The notes under the pieces are model-generated. The model did no database searches. It was not told where the DNA came from and saw only the letters and a list, made by a program, of their open reading frames with translations. Source: Cytobacillus sp. IB215665 (lineage in GTDB: Bacteria; Bacillota; Bacilli; Bacillales; SM2101). Taken from it: DNA of 64,000 nt. Position numbers and translations under genes: made by a program. Location of the stretch: assembly GCF_033963835.1 (NCBI RefSeq), contig NZ_JAXBME010000003.1, positions 124,001 to 188,000 of the forward strand, read 5' to 3'. Below, one piece after another: positions 17,805 through 25,406 of the stretch (positions are counted from its first letter, which is position 1; the number at the start of each line of letters is the position of its first letter).

Positions 17805-18062
17805 GTGAATGATACAGGAGCAAAAAACATCGTTGAGTTAGATGTGAGAGAAGATATAAATAAAAAGCTTCAGCCATTTCAAAAAATAACAAATACTGTT
17901 TCGTCATTGAACGATGATGACATTTTTATATTACACGCACCTATCAAACCTACACCGCTGCTTACAATTATGAAAACAAAAGGTTTTACTTATACCGTTG
18001 AGAAGGTAGCAGCAAAGCATTGGAAAGTAACCTTTGTGCGAGGTGAGAAAAATGATTCTTGA
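17805..18062 (+). CDS. DUF2249 domain protein (first)
   Basis: An 85-aa protein with a DUF2249 (TusA/SirA-like alpha-beta) domain: IVELDVREDI opens the first strand, LNDDDIFILHAPIKPTPLL is the central strand-helix, and KHWKVTFVR ends it. GTG at 17805 follows AGGAGG. DUF2249 proteins occur in anaerobic and NO-related clusters, often beside haem-copper-oxidase-like membrane proteins, as here; their exact function is unknown to me. First gene of an Fnr-controlled operon; overlaps the next gene by 11 bp. Confidence 0.8.
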   Translation: MNDTGAKNIVELDVREDINKKLQPFQKITNTVSSLNDDDIFILHAPIKPTPLLTIMKTKGFTYTVEKVAAKHWKVTFVRGEKNDS

Positions 18063-18258
18063 TAATCGAGGTCTAGAGCCTCCCCAGCCAATGATAAGAA
18101 CACTTGCAGCATTGGAAAAACTTCAAGATAACGAAGTTCTTTCAATTATTAATGATAGACGACCTATGTTCTTATATGAGCAATTGGATGAACTCAAGTA
18201 TACGCACCATACTAAACAGCTAGACGATGGTACTTATCAAATTGATATTAGAAGATGA
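18052..18258 (+). CDS. DUF2249 domain protein (second)
   Basis: A 68-aa protein beginning MILDNRGLEPPQPMIRTL, with the DUF2249 signature (LDNRGLEPP; NEVLSIINDRRPMFLYEQL; final DGTYQIDIRR). ATG at 18052 uses GAGGTGAG in the end of the previous gene, overlapping by 11 bp. It is shorter than and clearly diverged from the upstream paralogue: it retains the D-x-R-x-L-x-P-P motif that the first copy has lost. The two probably act as a pair, for example as partner or carrier proteins for the downstream membrane protein, but this is inference. Confidence 0.8.
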   Translation: MILDNRGLEPPQPMIRTLAALEKLQDNEVLSIINDRRPMFLYEQLDELKYTHHTKQLDDGTYQIDIRR

Positions 18259-18274
18259 AAACAGGTGATACTTT

Positions 18275-19519
18275 ATGTTTCCACAGCAAGCTACGACAGA
18301 AACAAATATAAAGCTTCCATTTTTATTTATTTTTTTTAGTTTATTGGCCTTTCTAGCAAGTCAATTTATTCTGGTTTTTCAAGGTGAGAATATCGTAAAA
18401 GGATTATATAGAATTCCTGAAATATGGAGTAGTGCACATTTGCTTATTCTCGGATGGGCAGTGATGGTGGCAATGGGGGCAATGTACCAACTTGTTCCTG
18501 TTGTCTTCCTTACTCCTATTTGGAGTGAACGCTTAGGCTTTTTTCAATTTTTCTTAAGTGCTATAGGGGTTTCTAGCCTGGCATTATCATTTGTATTTGC
18601 ACCTAAAACAATTTTATACAGTGGAAGTATTGCTTTATTTTCAATATTACTATTTATCTTTCAAATGTTGATGACCATGAAAAAGCAAGAGAAATTCAAT
18701 ATACTCACATTGTTTGTTGGCAGCGCACTCATTTGCTTATTGCTTACATTGGCTTTAGGAATATTGTTAGCATATAATTTGCAGTTCGGAACAGTATTAT
18801 TTCAACATATTCCACTGTTAAAAACACATATTTTATTTGGTATCGCAGGCTGGTTTACTTTATTGATTTTTGGTTTTTCTTATAAAATGGTGCCGATGTT
18901 TGCTCTTGCACACGGATTTTCAATGAAATTAGCCGCTTGGGTATATAGTGTTTATGTATGCGGCTTACTTTTAACAGGCTTTTCTTTTTTGTTAGACTTT
19001 TCAGTTTTATTACCAATTGGTGTTAGTGGATTATTCATTGGCTTTAGTCTATTTACGGGGCATATATATACCATTCTTACAAAAAGAATTAAGAAGAAGC
19101 TTGATAAACCTTTTATGTTTTCATTATTAGCTATTATAAATGGGTTTTTCATTCATTATTTTGCAATGATTATCTCTTTTTTCCCCAGTCTCCATCATTG
19201 GTTTCCAATACTTATATTACTCTATATTATCACTTGGATTGTGTTAAGTATTATGGGATACCTATACAAAATAGTTCCGTTTTTATGGTGGACGCATCGA
19301 TATAGCAAAGAGATAGGTAAAGAATCTGTTCCTTCGTTAAAAGAAATGATTAATGAGAAAATGAGCATACCTACTTTTCTTGCTTTTCTAATAAGCATTG
19401 TTGGAATAGCTTTATCTATTATCGTAAAGAGTGTTCCGTTATATACGATCAGTCAATTAGTAATGTTATTAACTACTGCCACCTTTTGTTTTTCAATTGG
19501 CAACGTCATTCGGAAATAA
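18275..19519 (+). CDS. Polytopic membrane protein, NnrS/haem-oxidase subunit I-like
   Basis: A 414-aa protein with about 12 hydrophobic segments. Histidines in membrane context that could ligate haem or metal appear in SSAHLLILGWAVMV (near residue 52), LKTHILFGIAGWF (near 187), INGFFIHYFAM (near 295) and the late PFLWWTHRYSK. The pattern H-x3-LGW and a repeated Y-K-M/I-V-P resemble NnrS and the subunit I family of haem-copper oxidases and NO reductases, but the full HxH...H-H set for haem b3/CuB is not evident, so it is not a normal oxidase. ATG 18275 has AGGTGA upstream. Third in the Fnr-controlled operon; a role in NO or haem/copper handling under anoxia is an inference. Confidence 0.7.
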   Translation: MFPQQATTETNIKLPFLFIFFSLLAFLASQFILVFQGENIVKGLYRIPEIWSSAHLLILGWAVMVAMGAMYQLVPVVFLTPIWSERLGFFQFFLSAIGVSSLALSFVFAPKTILYSGSIALFSILLFIFQMLMTMKKQEKFNILTLFVGSALICLLLTLALGILLAYNLQFGTVLFQHIPLLKTHILFGIAGWFTLLIFGFSYKMVPMFALAHGFSMKLAAWVYSVYVCGLLLTGFSFLLDFSVLLPIGVSGLFIGFSLFTGHIYTILTKRIKKKLDKPFMFSLLAIINGFFIHYFAMIISFFPSLHHWFPILILLYIITWIVLSIMGYLYKIVPFLWWTHRYSKEIGKESVPSLKEMINEKMSIPTFLAFLISIVGIALSIIVKSVPLYTISQLVMLLTTATFCFSIGNVIRK

Positions 19520-19532
19520 GGAGGAGATTTTA

Positions 19533-19835
19533 ATGAGCTTAACAGATAAAGTGTACAGTCGTCTATATGAAGTGATTGATCCGGAGTTAAACATAAATAT
19601 TGTTGACCTCGGTTTGATTTATGATGTTACTATATCCACAGCTAATGATGTGTCAATTATCATGACATTAACTACCCCTGGTTGCCCTTTACACGATAGC
19701 ATTGTAAATGGTGTTAAGCATGTTATCGAGCAACTGGGAGAGGTTCATACAGTTAACGTGCAACTTGTATGGGAGCCAGCATGGACACCGCAACGCATGT
19801 CACAAAGAGCATTACAAACTTTACAAGGAATATAG
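19533..19835 (+). CDS. DUF59/MIP18-family Fe-S assembly-type protein (first copy)
   Basis: A 100-aa protein of the DUF59 family. It has the core VIDPELNINIVDLGLIYDV (residues 12-30), a conserved cysteine in TTPGCPLHDSI, and the C-terminal WEPAWTPQRMSQRA. Relatives (SufT, YitW, PaaD) help assemble or transfer Fe-S clusters. ATG at 19533 follows AAGGAGGAG; the gene starts 13 bp after the membrane protein and closes the Fnr-controlled operon. A diverged paralogue is encoded on the other strand 0.75 kb away. In this operon it may serve cluster delivery to the anaerobic proteins. Confidence 0.88.
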   Translation: MSLTDKVYSRLYEVIDPELNINIVDLGLIYDVTISTANDVSIIMTLTTPGCPLHDSIVNGVKHVIEQLGEVHTVNVQLVWEPAWTPQRMSQRALQTLQGI

Positions 19836-19868
19836 TGACTGCATGTAAGTAAACTCGAACTCGGTGAA

Positions 19869-19894
19869 TCAGGTGGTAACTCTCCTCCACCTGA
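19869..19894 (+). terminator. Hairpin after the DUF59 gene
   Basis: Stem TCAGGTGG / CCACCTGA with a 10-base loop, 34 bp after the stop. There is no T-run, so it is either a weak terminator or an RNA-stabilising hairpin. A similar hairpin with the same ATCAGGTG arm lies at 35414-35440. Confidence 0.45.
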
Positions 19895-19946
19895 CTGGTT
19901 GTTAATCTTAATAGCAGGTTCTATTCGCATTAATTGTTTTTATAAT

Positions 19947-20111
19947 AAGGCTGTTTTCGCATTGATTGTTGCTTTTCGTTCAAAGATATTAGCACGTATA
20001 TATCTAGCCTTCGTGGCATCTTTTCTACATATACAATTATTGAGTCTCATAAAAATCGTAATATAGTCCATTTTAAATTAACATAGCAACTAAGTTTACG
20101 AAAAGAGCCTT
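19947..20111 (-). repeat. Dispersed intergenic repeat, copy 4 (full length)
   Basis: A 165-bp element. The left end is AAGGCTGTTTTCGCATTGAT; the right end is the reverse complement of AAGGCTCTTTTCGTAAACTT. Its reverse complement aligns along its whole length with the copy at 30461, including TCAATAATTGTA, GTAGAAAAGATGCC and ACGTGCT blocks. Confidence 0.9.
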
Positions 20112-20208
20112 TAATAAACGCGTACACAACTAGAGTTCGGGGGATCTTTTCATCTGTAACATGATGACTAACATTTAAGTACTTCTTATGGTACAAATTT
20201 GTTGAGAA

Positions 20209-20262
20209 TAGCATCACAGCTTCAATACGAAGAGAACCTTTCATATTGAAGCTGTGATGCTA
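20209..20262. repeat. Perfect 19-bp inverted repeat, 16-base loop
   Basis: Arms TAGCATCACAGCTTCAATA (20209-20227) and its exact complement (20244-20262). No gene contains it and no T-run follows. See findings. Confidence 0.8.
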
Positions 20263-20508
20263 GCCATTTACCCAAACAACATTACTATTGAAACAAGAAA
20301 CAATTCCGCTCTTAGCCAAGGGCTTTTTTTATGAATTGTTATTTTTTCCATAAAAACTAAACAAGTTGCATCTCTCCTTCTATAAAACGATGAGTAACGA
20401 GGAGTAAAACATCAGCTTTATCTTATAGATTAGGAATAAAAGTAACAAAGCTAAAAACACTTTTTCAGCTAGAAATGAAAAAAATTCACCTTATTGCAAC
20501 ATAAAGAG

Positions 20509-20545
20509 AAAGAGATGGAGTTTTTTTAGTCTCCACCTCTTTTAC
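20509..20545. terminator. Hairpin terminator in a convergent gap
   Basis: Stem AAAGAGATGGAG / CTCCACCTCTTT (one mismatch) with TTTTTTTAGT as loop and TTTTAC after. It lies between the DUF59 operon (+) and yitW (-). Confidence 0.5.
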
Positions 20546-20589
20546 AATAATCTCCAGAATATATATATCAAATGTATTTTACTACTTCC

Positions 20590-20901
20590 TTATCCATGAA
20601 CCCCTAAAGCAATTTTTGCATATCTTGACATGCGATCTTTACTCCAAGGTGGGCTCCAAACAATACTAACTTCTGTCTCTTTCACTTCTGGTATATCCGC
20701 TAAATTTCTCTTTACATCTTCTGAAATAGTTCCTGCTAATGGACATCCCATAGAAGTGAGAGTCATTGTAACAGTCGCAGTCCCATTATCATCTATATCA
20801 ACACCATACACTAAGCCTAAATTAACAATATCAATACCTAACTCTGGATCAAGCACATTTTCAAGTGCGCCCATTATATTTTCTTCTAAAGCTTTATCCA
20901 T
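20590..20901 (-). CDS. yitW: DUF59/MIP18-family protein, YitW-like (second copy)
   Basis: A 103-aa DUF59 protein: VLDPELGIDIVNLGLVYGV, the cysteine in TSMGCPLAGTI and C-terminal WSPPWSKDRMSRYAKIALG. It matches B. subtilis YitW in length and neighbourhood (next to the yitU-like HAD hydrolase). ATG at 20901 is chosen since AAGGG sits eight bases upstream; the GTG at 20910 overlaps that site. It is the housekeeping-type member, while the copy at 19533 is tied to an Fnr-controlled operon. Confidence 0.9.
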   Translation of the reverse strand: MDKALEENIMGALENVLDPELGIDIVNLGLVYGVDIDDNGTATVTMTLTSMGCPLAGTISEDVKRNLADIPEVKETEVSIVWSPPWSKDRMSRYAKIALGVHG

Positions 20902-21241
20902 GTTTTTCACCCTTTCGATCTACTTGAGAATCATTTTCATTATATCATATATGTACTAATTAGCAAAAAAATTACTTCTTTTCAGTACATTTTCTTATTG
21001 CAAATATGAACGATTTGTTACATTTATTGTCGCAGATACTAGCTATATGGAAATGAATTAATATAGGGAGATATCAATGTAATCGTACTTACTCTTATTA
21101 TTTTTCATTTTATTACAAAATAGTGGACAAATTTTTTCCATTCAAGGTACACTTAAAACAATCGATAGTTATTTTCTACTATTAAATAGTATAATAAATG
21201 GTTTATTATGTAAGATAAATTATTTTTACAAAGGAGACATT

Positions 21242-22060
21242 ATGAGCTTTCAACAACATTTAATCGCATTAGATTTAGACGGTACTTTATTAAATGATGA
21301 TAAAAAGATTTCCGCATATACGAAAGAAATGATCATGAAGGCTCAAATGGCAGGTCATATAGTTGTTATTGCAACTGGAAGACCATACAGAGCTAGTGAA
21401 ATTTATTATAATGAGCTTAATTTAAAAACACCTATTGTTAATTTTAATGGTGCCTTCGTTCATCATCCAATCGATCACAATTGGGGATTATATCATACCC
21501 CACTTCATTTAAATACAGCGAAGGATATCGTTGAAGCTAGTGAGCAATATGATATTAAGAATATTTTAGCTGAAGTGATGGATGATGTTTATTTTCATTA
21601 TCATGACGAAAAGTATTTAAATATCTTTAACTTTGGCAATCCAAAAATTGAAACAGGTGACTTAAAGCAAATTTTAACTCACGACCCTACGAGTATTTTA
21701 ATTCATGCAGAAGAGAGCCACGTACAAGAAATTCGTTCCTATTTATCAGATGTACATGCAGAAATGATCGATCATCGCAAATGGGGAGCACCATGGCACA
21801 TTATAGAGATTGTAAAAGCTGGGCTAAATAAAGCCGTTGGTTTGAAAAAAATTGCTGACTATTATCAAATTCCTCGCAGCCGTATAATAGCTTTTGGCGA
21901 TGAAGACAATGATTTAGAAATGATTGATTATGCAGGATTTGGAATTGCTATGGGAAATGCAATTGATGAATTAAAGTCCCTTGCTAAAGATATTACCACT
22001 ACAAACGAACAAGATGGAGTCGGTAAGGCTTTAGCTAGTATATTAAAACTTGATAACTAA
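21242..22060 (+). CDS. yitU: Cof-type HAD phosphatase (YitU-like)
   Basis: A 272-aa HAD-superfamily phosphatase of the Cof (IIB cap) group. Motif I is ALDLDGTLL (nucleophile and general acid Asp near residues 11 and 13), motif II is VIATGRPYRAS, motif III Lys lies in VKAGLNKAVGLKK, and motif IV is IIAFGDEDNDLEMI. It should dephosphorylate small sugar phosphates or FMN-like cofactors. ATG at 21242 follows AAGGAGAC. The symbol rests on gene order with yitW, yitT and yitS. Confidence 0.85.
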   Translation: MSFQQHLIALDLDGTLLNDDKKISAYTKEMIMKAQMAGHIVVIATGRPYRASEIYYNELNLKTPIVNFNGAFVHHPIDHNWGLYHTPLHLNTAKDIVEASEQYDIKNILAEVMDDVYFHYHDEKYLNIFNFGNPKIETGDLKQILTHDPTSILIHAEESHVQEIRSYLSDVHAEMIDHRKWGAPWHIIEIVKAGLNKAVGLKKIADYYQIPRSRIIAFGDEDNDLEMIDYAGFGIAMGNAIDELKSLAKDITTTNEQDGVGKALASILKLDN

Positions 22061-22109
22061 ATGATATTGTTAATTAATGTTCCAACTAACAATTATAACC
22101 ATATAACAA

Positions 22110-22229
22110 AAGACAATTTTTGCATTCTTTGTTGCCTATAACCACTTACTCGAACACCTTGGCTTTTGCAAAATCTCGTATAATTAATATTTATTACAAA
22201 TAACAACAAAGTTTATACCAAGGGCCTTA
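22110..22229 (-). repeat. Dispersed intergenic repeat, copy 5 (diverged, short)
   Basis: Left end AAGACAATTTTTGCATTCTT, right end the complement of AAGGCCCTTGGTATAAACTT. Both ends are recognisable though diverged. It occupies the gap between the HAD gene and the small gene at 22389. Confidence 0.55.
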
Positions 22230-22388
22230 ACCTAATCATTCATGTATATATAAACAATTGTTAGCCAAAATATAAATGATACTGACTCAATAAATCGAGT
22301 GTAGATGAAGATAAACCAAGTAACATGTTTCAATATAAATCGATTTTACTGAGTTAGTTTCTTTAGGATGATTTAAGGGGGGCTACTG

Positions 22389-22544
22389 ATGGGTAAACGT
22401 AATAAATCCAAACGCTTCGTTCAACAAGGTGTTGACGCTGTTGAAAAACATGATGAACGGATCCCTTATCACACGACATATGCAGAGGCAGAGGAAAGAC
22501 AAAAAATTTCAAATGTTAAAGAATCATCAATTGGTGGGGCATAG
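22389..22544 (+). CDS. Small 51-aa hydrophilic protein
   Basis: ATG at 22389 follows a GGGGGG box; the frame gives 51 residues beginning MGKRNKSKRFV, highly charged, no cysteine, no membrane segment. It ends 2 bp before the DUF3813 gene, so the two are surely cotranscribed. Composition resembles the many tiny basic sporulation-period proteins of Bacillus, but I do not recognise a family. Confidence 0.65.
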   Translation: MGKRNKSKRFVQQGVDAVEKHDERIPYHTTYAEAEERQKISNVKESSIGGA

Positions 22545-22546
22545 CG

Positions 22547-22729
22547 ATGGGAAATCAATTGTTTCAACAAGCTCGAGAAGCAGTTCAATTAGCTGAACAG
22601 GCTGCTCAATCTGAAGATGCCGTATCAGCGGCAAAAAATGCATTGTCCTCAGCATATGCAAACTCAACGATTGCCGAAAAAAAGCAGTTAAGAGAGCTTC
22701 AAAATAGGTTAGACAATTTACAACATTAA
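22547..22729 (+). CDS. DUF3813 family protein (YitR-like)
   Basis: A 60-aa, helix-forming protein with the DUF3813 core KNALSSAYANSTIAEKKQLR and a C-terminal coiled-coil-like tail. The B. subtilis relative YitR lies in the same neighbourhood. ATG 22547 has GGTGGGG upstream inside the previous gene. Function unknown. Confidence 0.8.
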   Translation: MGNQLFQQAREAVQLAEQAAQSEDAVSAAKNALSSAYANSTIAEKKQLRELQNRLDNLQH

Positions 22730-22757
22730 TTAATTGTTAAAATATTTATTTCGGTGT

Positions 22758-22804
22758 AAGGGTAGGAAATAAGCTAAAAAGTAGCTCTTGATTTCCTACC
22801 CTTT
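22758..22804. terminator. Bidirectional terminator
   Basis: Outer stem AAGGGTAGGAAAT / ATTTCCTACCCTT around an inner hairpin, between convergent DUF3813 and yitT genes. Confidence 0.8.
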
Positions 22805-22812
22805 CTAATTGA

Positions 22813-23649
22813 TTATTCTTTTCGAAATAAGCCAAAGATACCTGCTGTTTGAACAATATTAGTAAATGCATTCTCGTCGACCTTTTTGATGATTCTTTCT
22901 AAATCATACAATTCATACCTCGTGATTACGATAATCATCATTTCTTGACTTTCATTTGAAAAGCCACCCTTTGCAGGTACTGTCGTAATTCCCCTCACTA
23001 GCTTTGAGTGAATTGCCTCTTTTAGCTCATCTGCTTTTTTTGTAATGATCATCGCTGTTAGTTTTTCATGTCTAGTATGTATTGAATCAATCACTCTTGT
23101 CGCTACATATAAGGTCACTAACGTATATAGTGCGTATTCCCAACCATATAAAGAACCGGTTGTTATAATGATTACGGCATTTAATGAGAAGAAATATACA
23201 CCAATAGGGCGATCATTGATTTTAGATAAAACTAGCGTGATTATATCAAGACCACCTGTAGAAGCGCCATATTTCAATGTGAAACCAATTCCTACTGCTT
23301 GAATGACTCCACCAAAAACTGCATTCAATAAAATATCTTCAGAAACATGAACGATAGGTAATATTTGAAGAAAGAATGACATCGATACGACACTTAAAAA
23401 ACTATACAGGGTAAACCTTTTCCCTACTTTTTTCCAACCTAGGATCGCAACTGGCACATTTAGTAAGAACAGAAAAATACCTGTTGATATTTGAAATGGT
23501 GTGAATTGTCCAGTAATGCTCGATAGTAACTGCGAAAGACCTGCAAAGCCTCCAGCATAAATATTGGCAGGAATTAAAAAGAAATTAAGTGCTAATGCAT
23601 TTAATAATGCACCTAAGATGACTATTACAAACTTTTTTACTTCATGCAT
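22813..23649 (-). CDS. yitT: YitT-family membrane protein (DUF161 + DUF2179)
   Basis: A 278-aa integral membrane protein with about five to six transmembrane helices over residues 8-185 and a soluble C-terminal DUF2179 domain (about 195-278: LTAMIITKKADELKEAI, MMIIVITRYELYDLERII). The family is of unknown function, possibly a transporter. ATG at 23649 has AAAGGGG fourteen bases upstream, slightly far. It matches the yitT position in the yit block and ends at a bidirectional terminator. Confidence 0.9.
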   Translation of the reverse strand: MHEVKKFVIVILGALLNALALNFFLIPANIYAGGFAGLSQLLSSITGQFTPFQISTGIFLFLLNVPVAILGWKKVGKRFTLYSFLSVVSMSFFLQILPIVHVSEDILLNAVFGGVIQAVGIGFTLKYGASTGGLDIITLVLSKINDRPIGVYFFSLNAVIIITTGSLYGWEYALYTLVTLYVATRVIDSIHTRHEKLTAMIITKKADELKEAIHSKLVRGITTVPAKGGFSNESQEMMIIVITRYELYDLERIIKKVDENAFTNIVQTAGIFGLFRKE

Positions 23650-23957
23650 AATTACTATGATTCCCCTTTATAAACTAAATTTCTACTCCCAAAACTTGAA
23701 TATTCTAACGGTTCATTTTATGAAGCTGTACGTTTTATTTGTTGTTATTCTTAGTAAAATATAAACGATTAACTATATAAGTATAGTAGCTACAAATTCT
23801 AAATAAAGTGTCTTTATTAACTATTTTCACTGCTGTGATGTATTAAATTAAACATATTCTACCCAAACTTGCAATACTATAATTTCTTTTGTCATGATAA
23901 ACTTATTGAGTAGGCTTAAATTTATTAATGTAGCAATTTATTTAAAGAGGTGCTTGG
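23650..23957. other. Gap between yitT and degV-type gene
   Basis: About 308 bp of AT-rich divergent promoter region. A stretch at 23719-23748 (GAAGCTGTACG... TTGTTGTTATTC) faintly resembles the right end of the dispersed repeat. Nothing else is supported. Confidence 0.35.
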
Positions 23958-24815
23958 ATGAATACAAATATTATTGCAGACAGCGGCAGTGACTTACCGC
24001 TTGATTTTTATCGGAATTCAAATGTAGATTTAGTTCCTTTATGTGTTAATGTTGATGGCACAGAATACGAAGATTTACTCTCTATCAAACCTAAGCAAGT
24101 ATATGATGCGATGCGACAAGGAAAGGTAGCAAAAACATCACAAGCCAAGCCTAGCGAGCTAAGAAAACTATTCTTAAACTTAGCAAAACAGCAGAAATCA
24201 TCAATTTATATCGCTTTTTCTTCTGAGCTGTCCGGCACATATCAAACAGCAATGTTAATGAGAGAGCAAGTTTTAGAAGAATACCCAAACTTTGAACTTA
24301 CAATTATTGATTCAAAATGTGCTTCTTTAGGATACGGATTAATTGTAGAAAAGGCTGTAGAGCTATCAAAAACACTAGCATATCAAGATCTCATCGAAGC
24401 TATCCAGTTCCACTGTAAGCATATGGAACACATATTTACAGTTGATAACTTAGAATATTTGGCTCGCGGAGGAAGAGTTAGTAGAACCTCTGCTTTTGTA
24501 GGAGGTTTACTAAATATTAAGCCTTTATTGCATGTTGAGGATGGAAAGCTAATTCCATTAGAAAAAATTAGAGGTAACAAAAAAGTGATCAAACGTATGA
24601 TTGATCTTATGAGAGAACGAGGAGTTGATTTATCAACTCAAACGATCGGTATCAGTCACGGAGATAATGAAGAGGGAGCACTATTGTTACAAGAAAAAAT
24701 TAAAGATGAGTTTGGCTGCGATCAATTTTTAATCAATACAATAGGCTGTGCGATTGGAGCACATGCTGGACCAGGGACACTAGCGTTATTTTTCTTGAAT
24801 GATAAGTATAGTTAA
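23958..24815 (+). CDS. yitS: DegV-family fatty-acid-binding protein (YitS-like)
   Basis: A 285-aa DegV/FakB protein. The N-terminal [14 protein letters not shown] is the family signature, and [14 protein letters not shown] and [15 protein letters not shown] are typical later segments. DegV proteins bind a fatty acid for the kinase FakA. ATG at 23958 follows AGAGGTG. Gene order yitW-yitU-yitR-yitT-yitS agrees with the B. subtilis yit region. Confidence 0.9.
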   Translation: MNTNIIADSGSDLPLDFYRNSNVDLVPLCVNVDGTEYEDLLSIKPKQVYDAMRQGKVAKTSQAKPSELRKLFLNLAKQQKSSIYIAFSSELSGTYQTAMLMREQVLEEYPNFELTIIDSKCASLGYGLIVEKAVELSKTLAYQDLIEAIQFHCKHMEHIFTVDNLEYLARGGRVSRTSAFVGGLLNIKPLLHVEDGKLIPLEKIRGNKKVIKRMIDLMRERGVDLSTQTIGISHGDNEEGALLLQEKIKDEFGCDQFLINTIGCAIGAHAGPGTLALFFLNDKYS

Positions 24816-24866
24816 TAAGCTACATACATTCTCACTAACGCGGACAAGCTAATATAGATTATAACT

Positions 24867-24904
24867 AAAGGCTCTTTTCCTTTCATTGTTGTTGCTATTG
24901 ACTG
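24867..24904 (+). repeat. Dispersed repeat, left-end fragment
   Basis: AAAGGCTCTTTTCCTTTCAT followed by TGTTGTTGCTATTG resembles the left end of the family. The remainder of the element is absent. Confidence 0.4.
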
Positions 24905-24983
24905 TAACGAGAAAAAATTATCCAGTTATATCGCATACCAACAGTCAATTTGAAATCAGCCGATTTAAAAGGAGTGTCTCTTT

Positions 24984-25115
24984 ATGCCGCATACGAGTGA
25001 TAATGACAAAAAAGCAAAAGATAATAATGCACTGCACCACAAACAAAATTTACAAAAAGAACAAAACCGTAAACGTGGTGAACGCCAATATTCACAGGAT
25101 ACAGATCATAAATAA
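24984..25115 (+). CDS. DUF3941 family small protein
   Basis: A 43-aa basic hydrophilic protein (MPHTSDNDKKAKDNNA... RGERQYSQDTDHK) with the DUF3941 pattern of Bacillaceae. ATG at 24984 has AAAGGAG upstream. A clear terminator follows at 25173. Function unknown; a longer frame read across it (24886-25155) is a shadow. Confidence 0.75.
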   Translation: MPHTSDNDKKAKDNNALHHKQNLQKEQNRKRGERQYSQDTDHK

Positions 25116-25172
25116 GCATTACAAACACTGCATTACATTTCCAAATTCCAAATAAAGAGTTATTACCCAACT

Positions 25173-25200
25173 CTCAGAGGCTGCCCTCTGAGGGTTTTCT
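25173..25200 (+). terminator. Terminator of the DUF3941 gene
   Basis: Stem CTCAGAGG / CCTCTGAG, loop CTGC, then GGTTTTCTGTTT. Confidence 0.85.
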
Positions 25201-25350
25201 GTTTAAACTAAATTAATGATAAAATTATAAAGGCTAGTAGTTATTCGTAATAATCTTCTATACAGCTAGAGGTTCGCAGTATCTTTGCTTGTCAAATTAC
25301 TTAACTTGCTGTGCAAATTAAATAACAATAACATCTGTGTTTACAATATG

Positions 25351-25386
25351 AAAACAGCCATCACTCTATGAGTAAATGGCTGTTTT
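25351..25386 (-). terminator. Terminator of the glnK-amt operon
   Basis: Perfect 11-bp stem AAAACAGCCAT / ATGGCTGTTTT with a 14-base loop, 20 bp after the amt stop on the minus strand. Confidence 0.85.
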
Positions 25387-25406
25387 GTATGTTAGTTTTT
25401 CGTTAA

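Noticed and set aside
20047-20244. 65-codon minus-strand frame
   Set aside because: It spans the end of repeat copy 4 and one arm of the 19-bp inverted repeat; no start site and no protein-like composition.
24886-25155. 89-codon frame across the small gene at 24984
   Set aside because: Different frame from the well-initiated DUF3941 gene; composition is typical of an out-of-frame reading.
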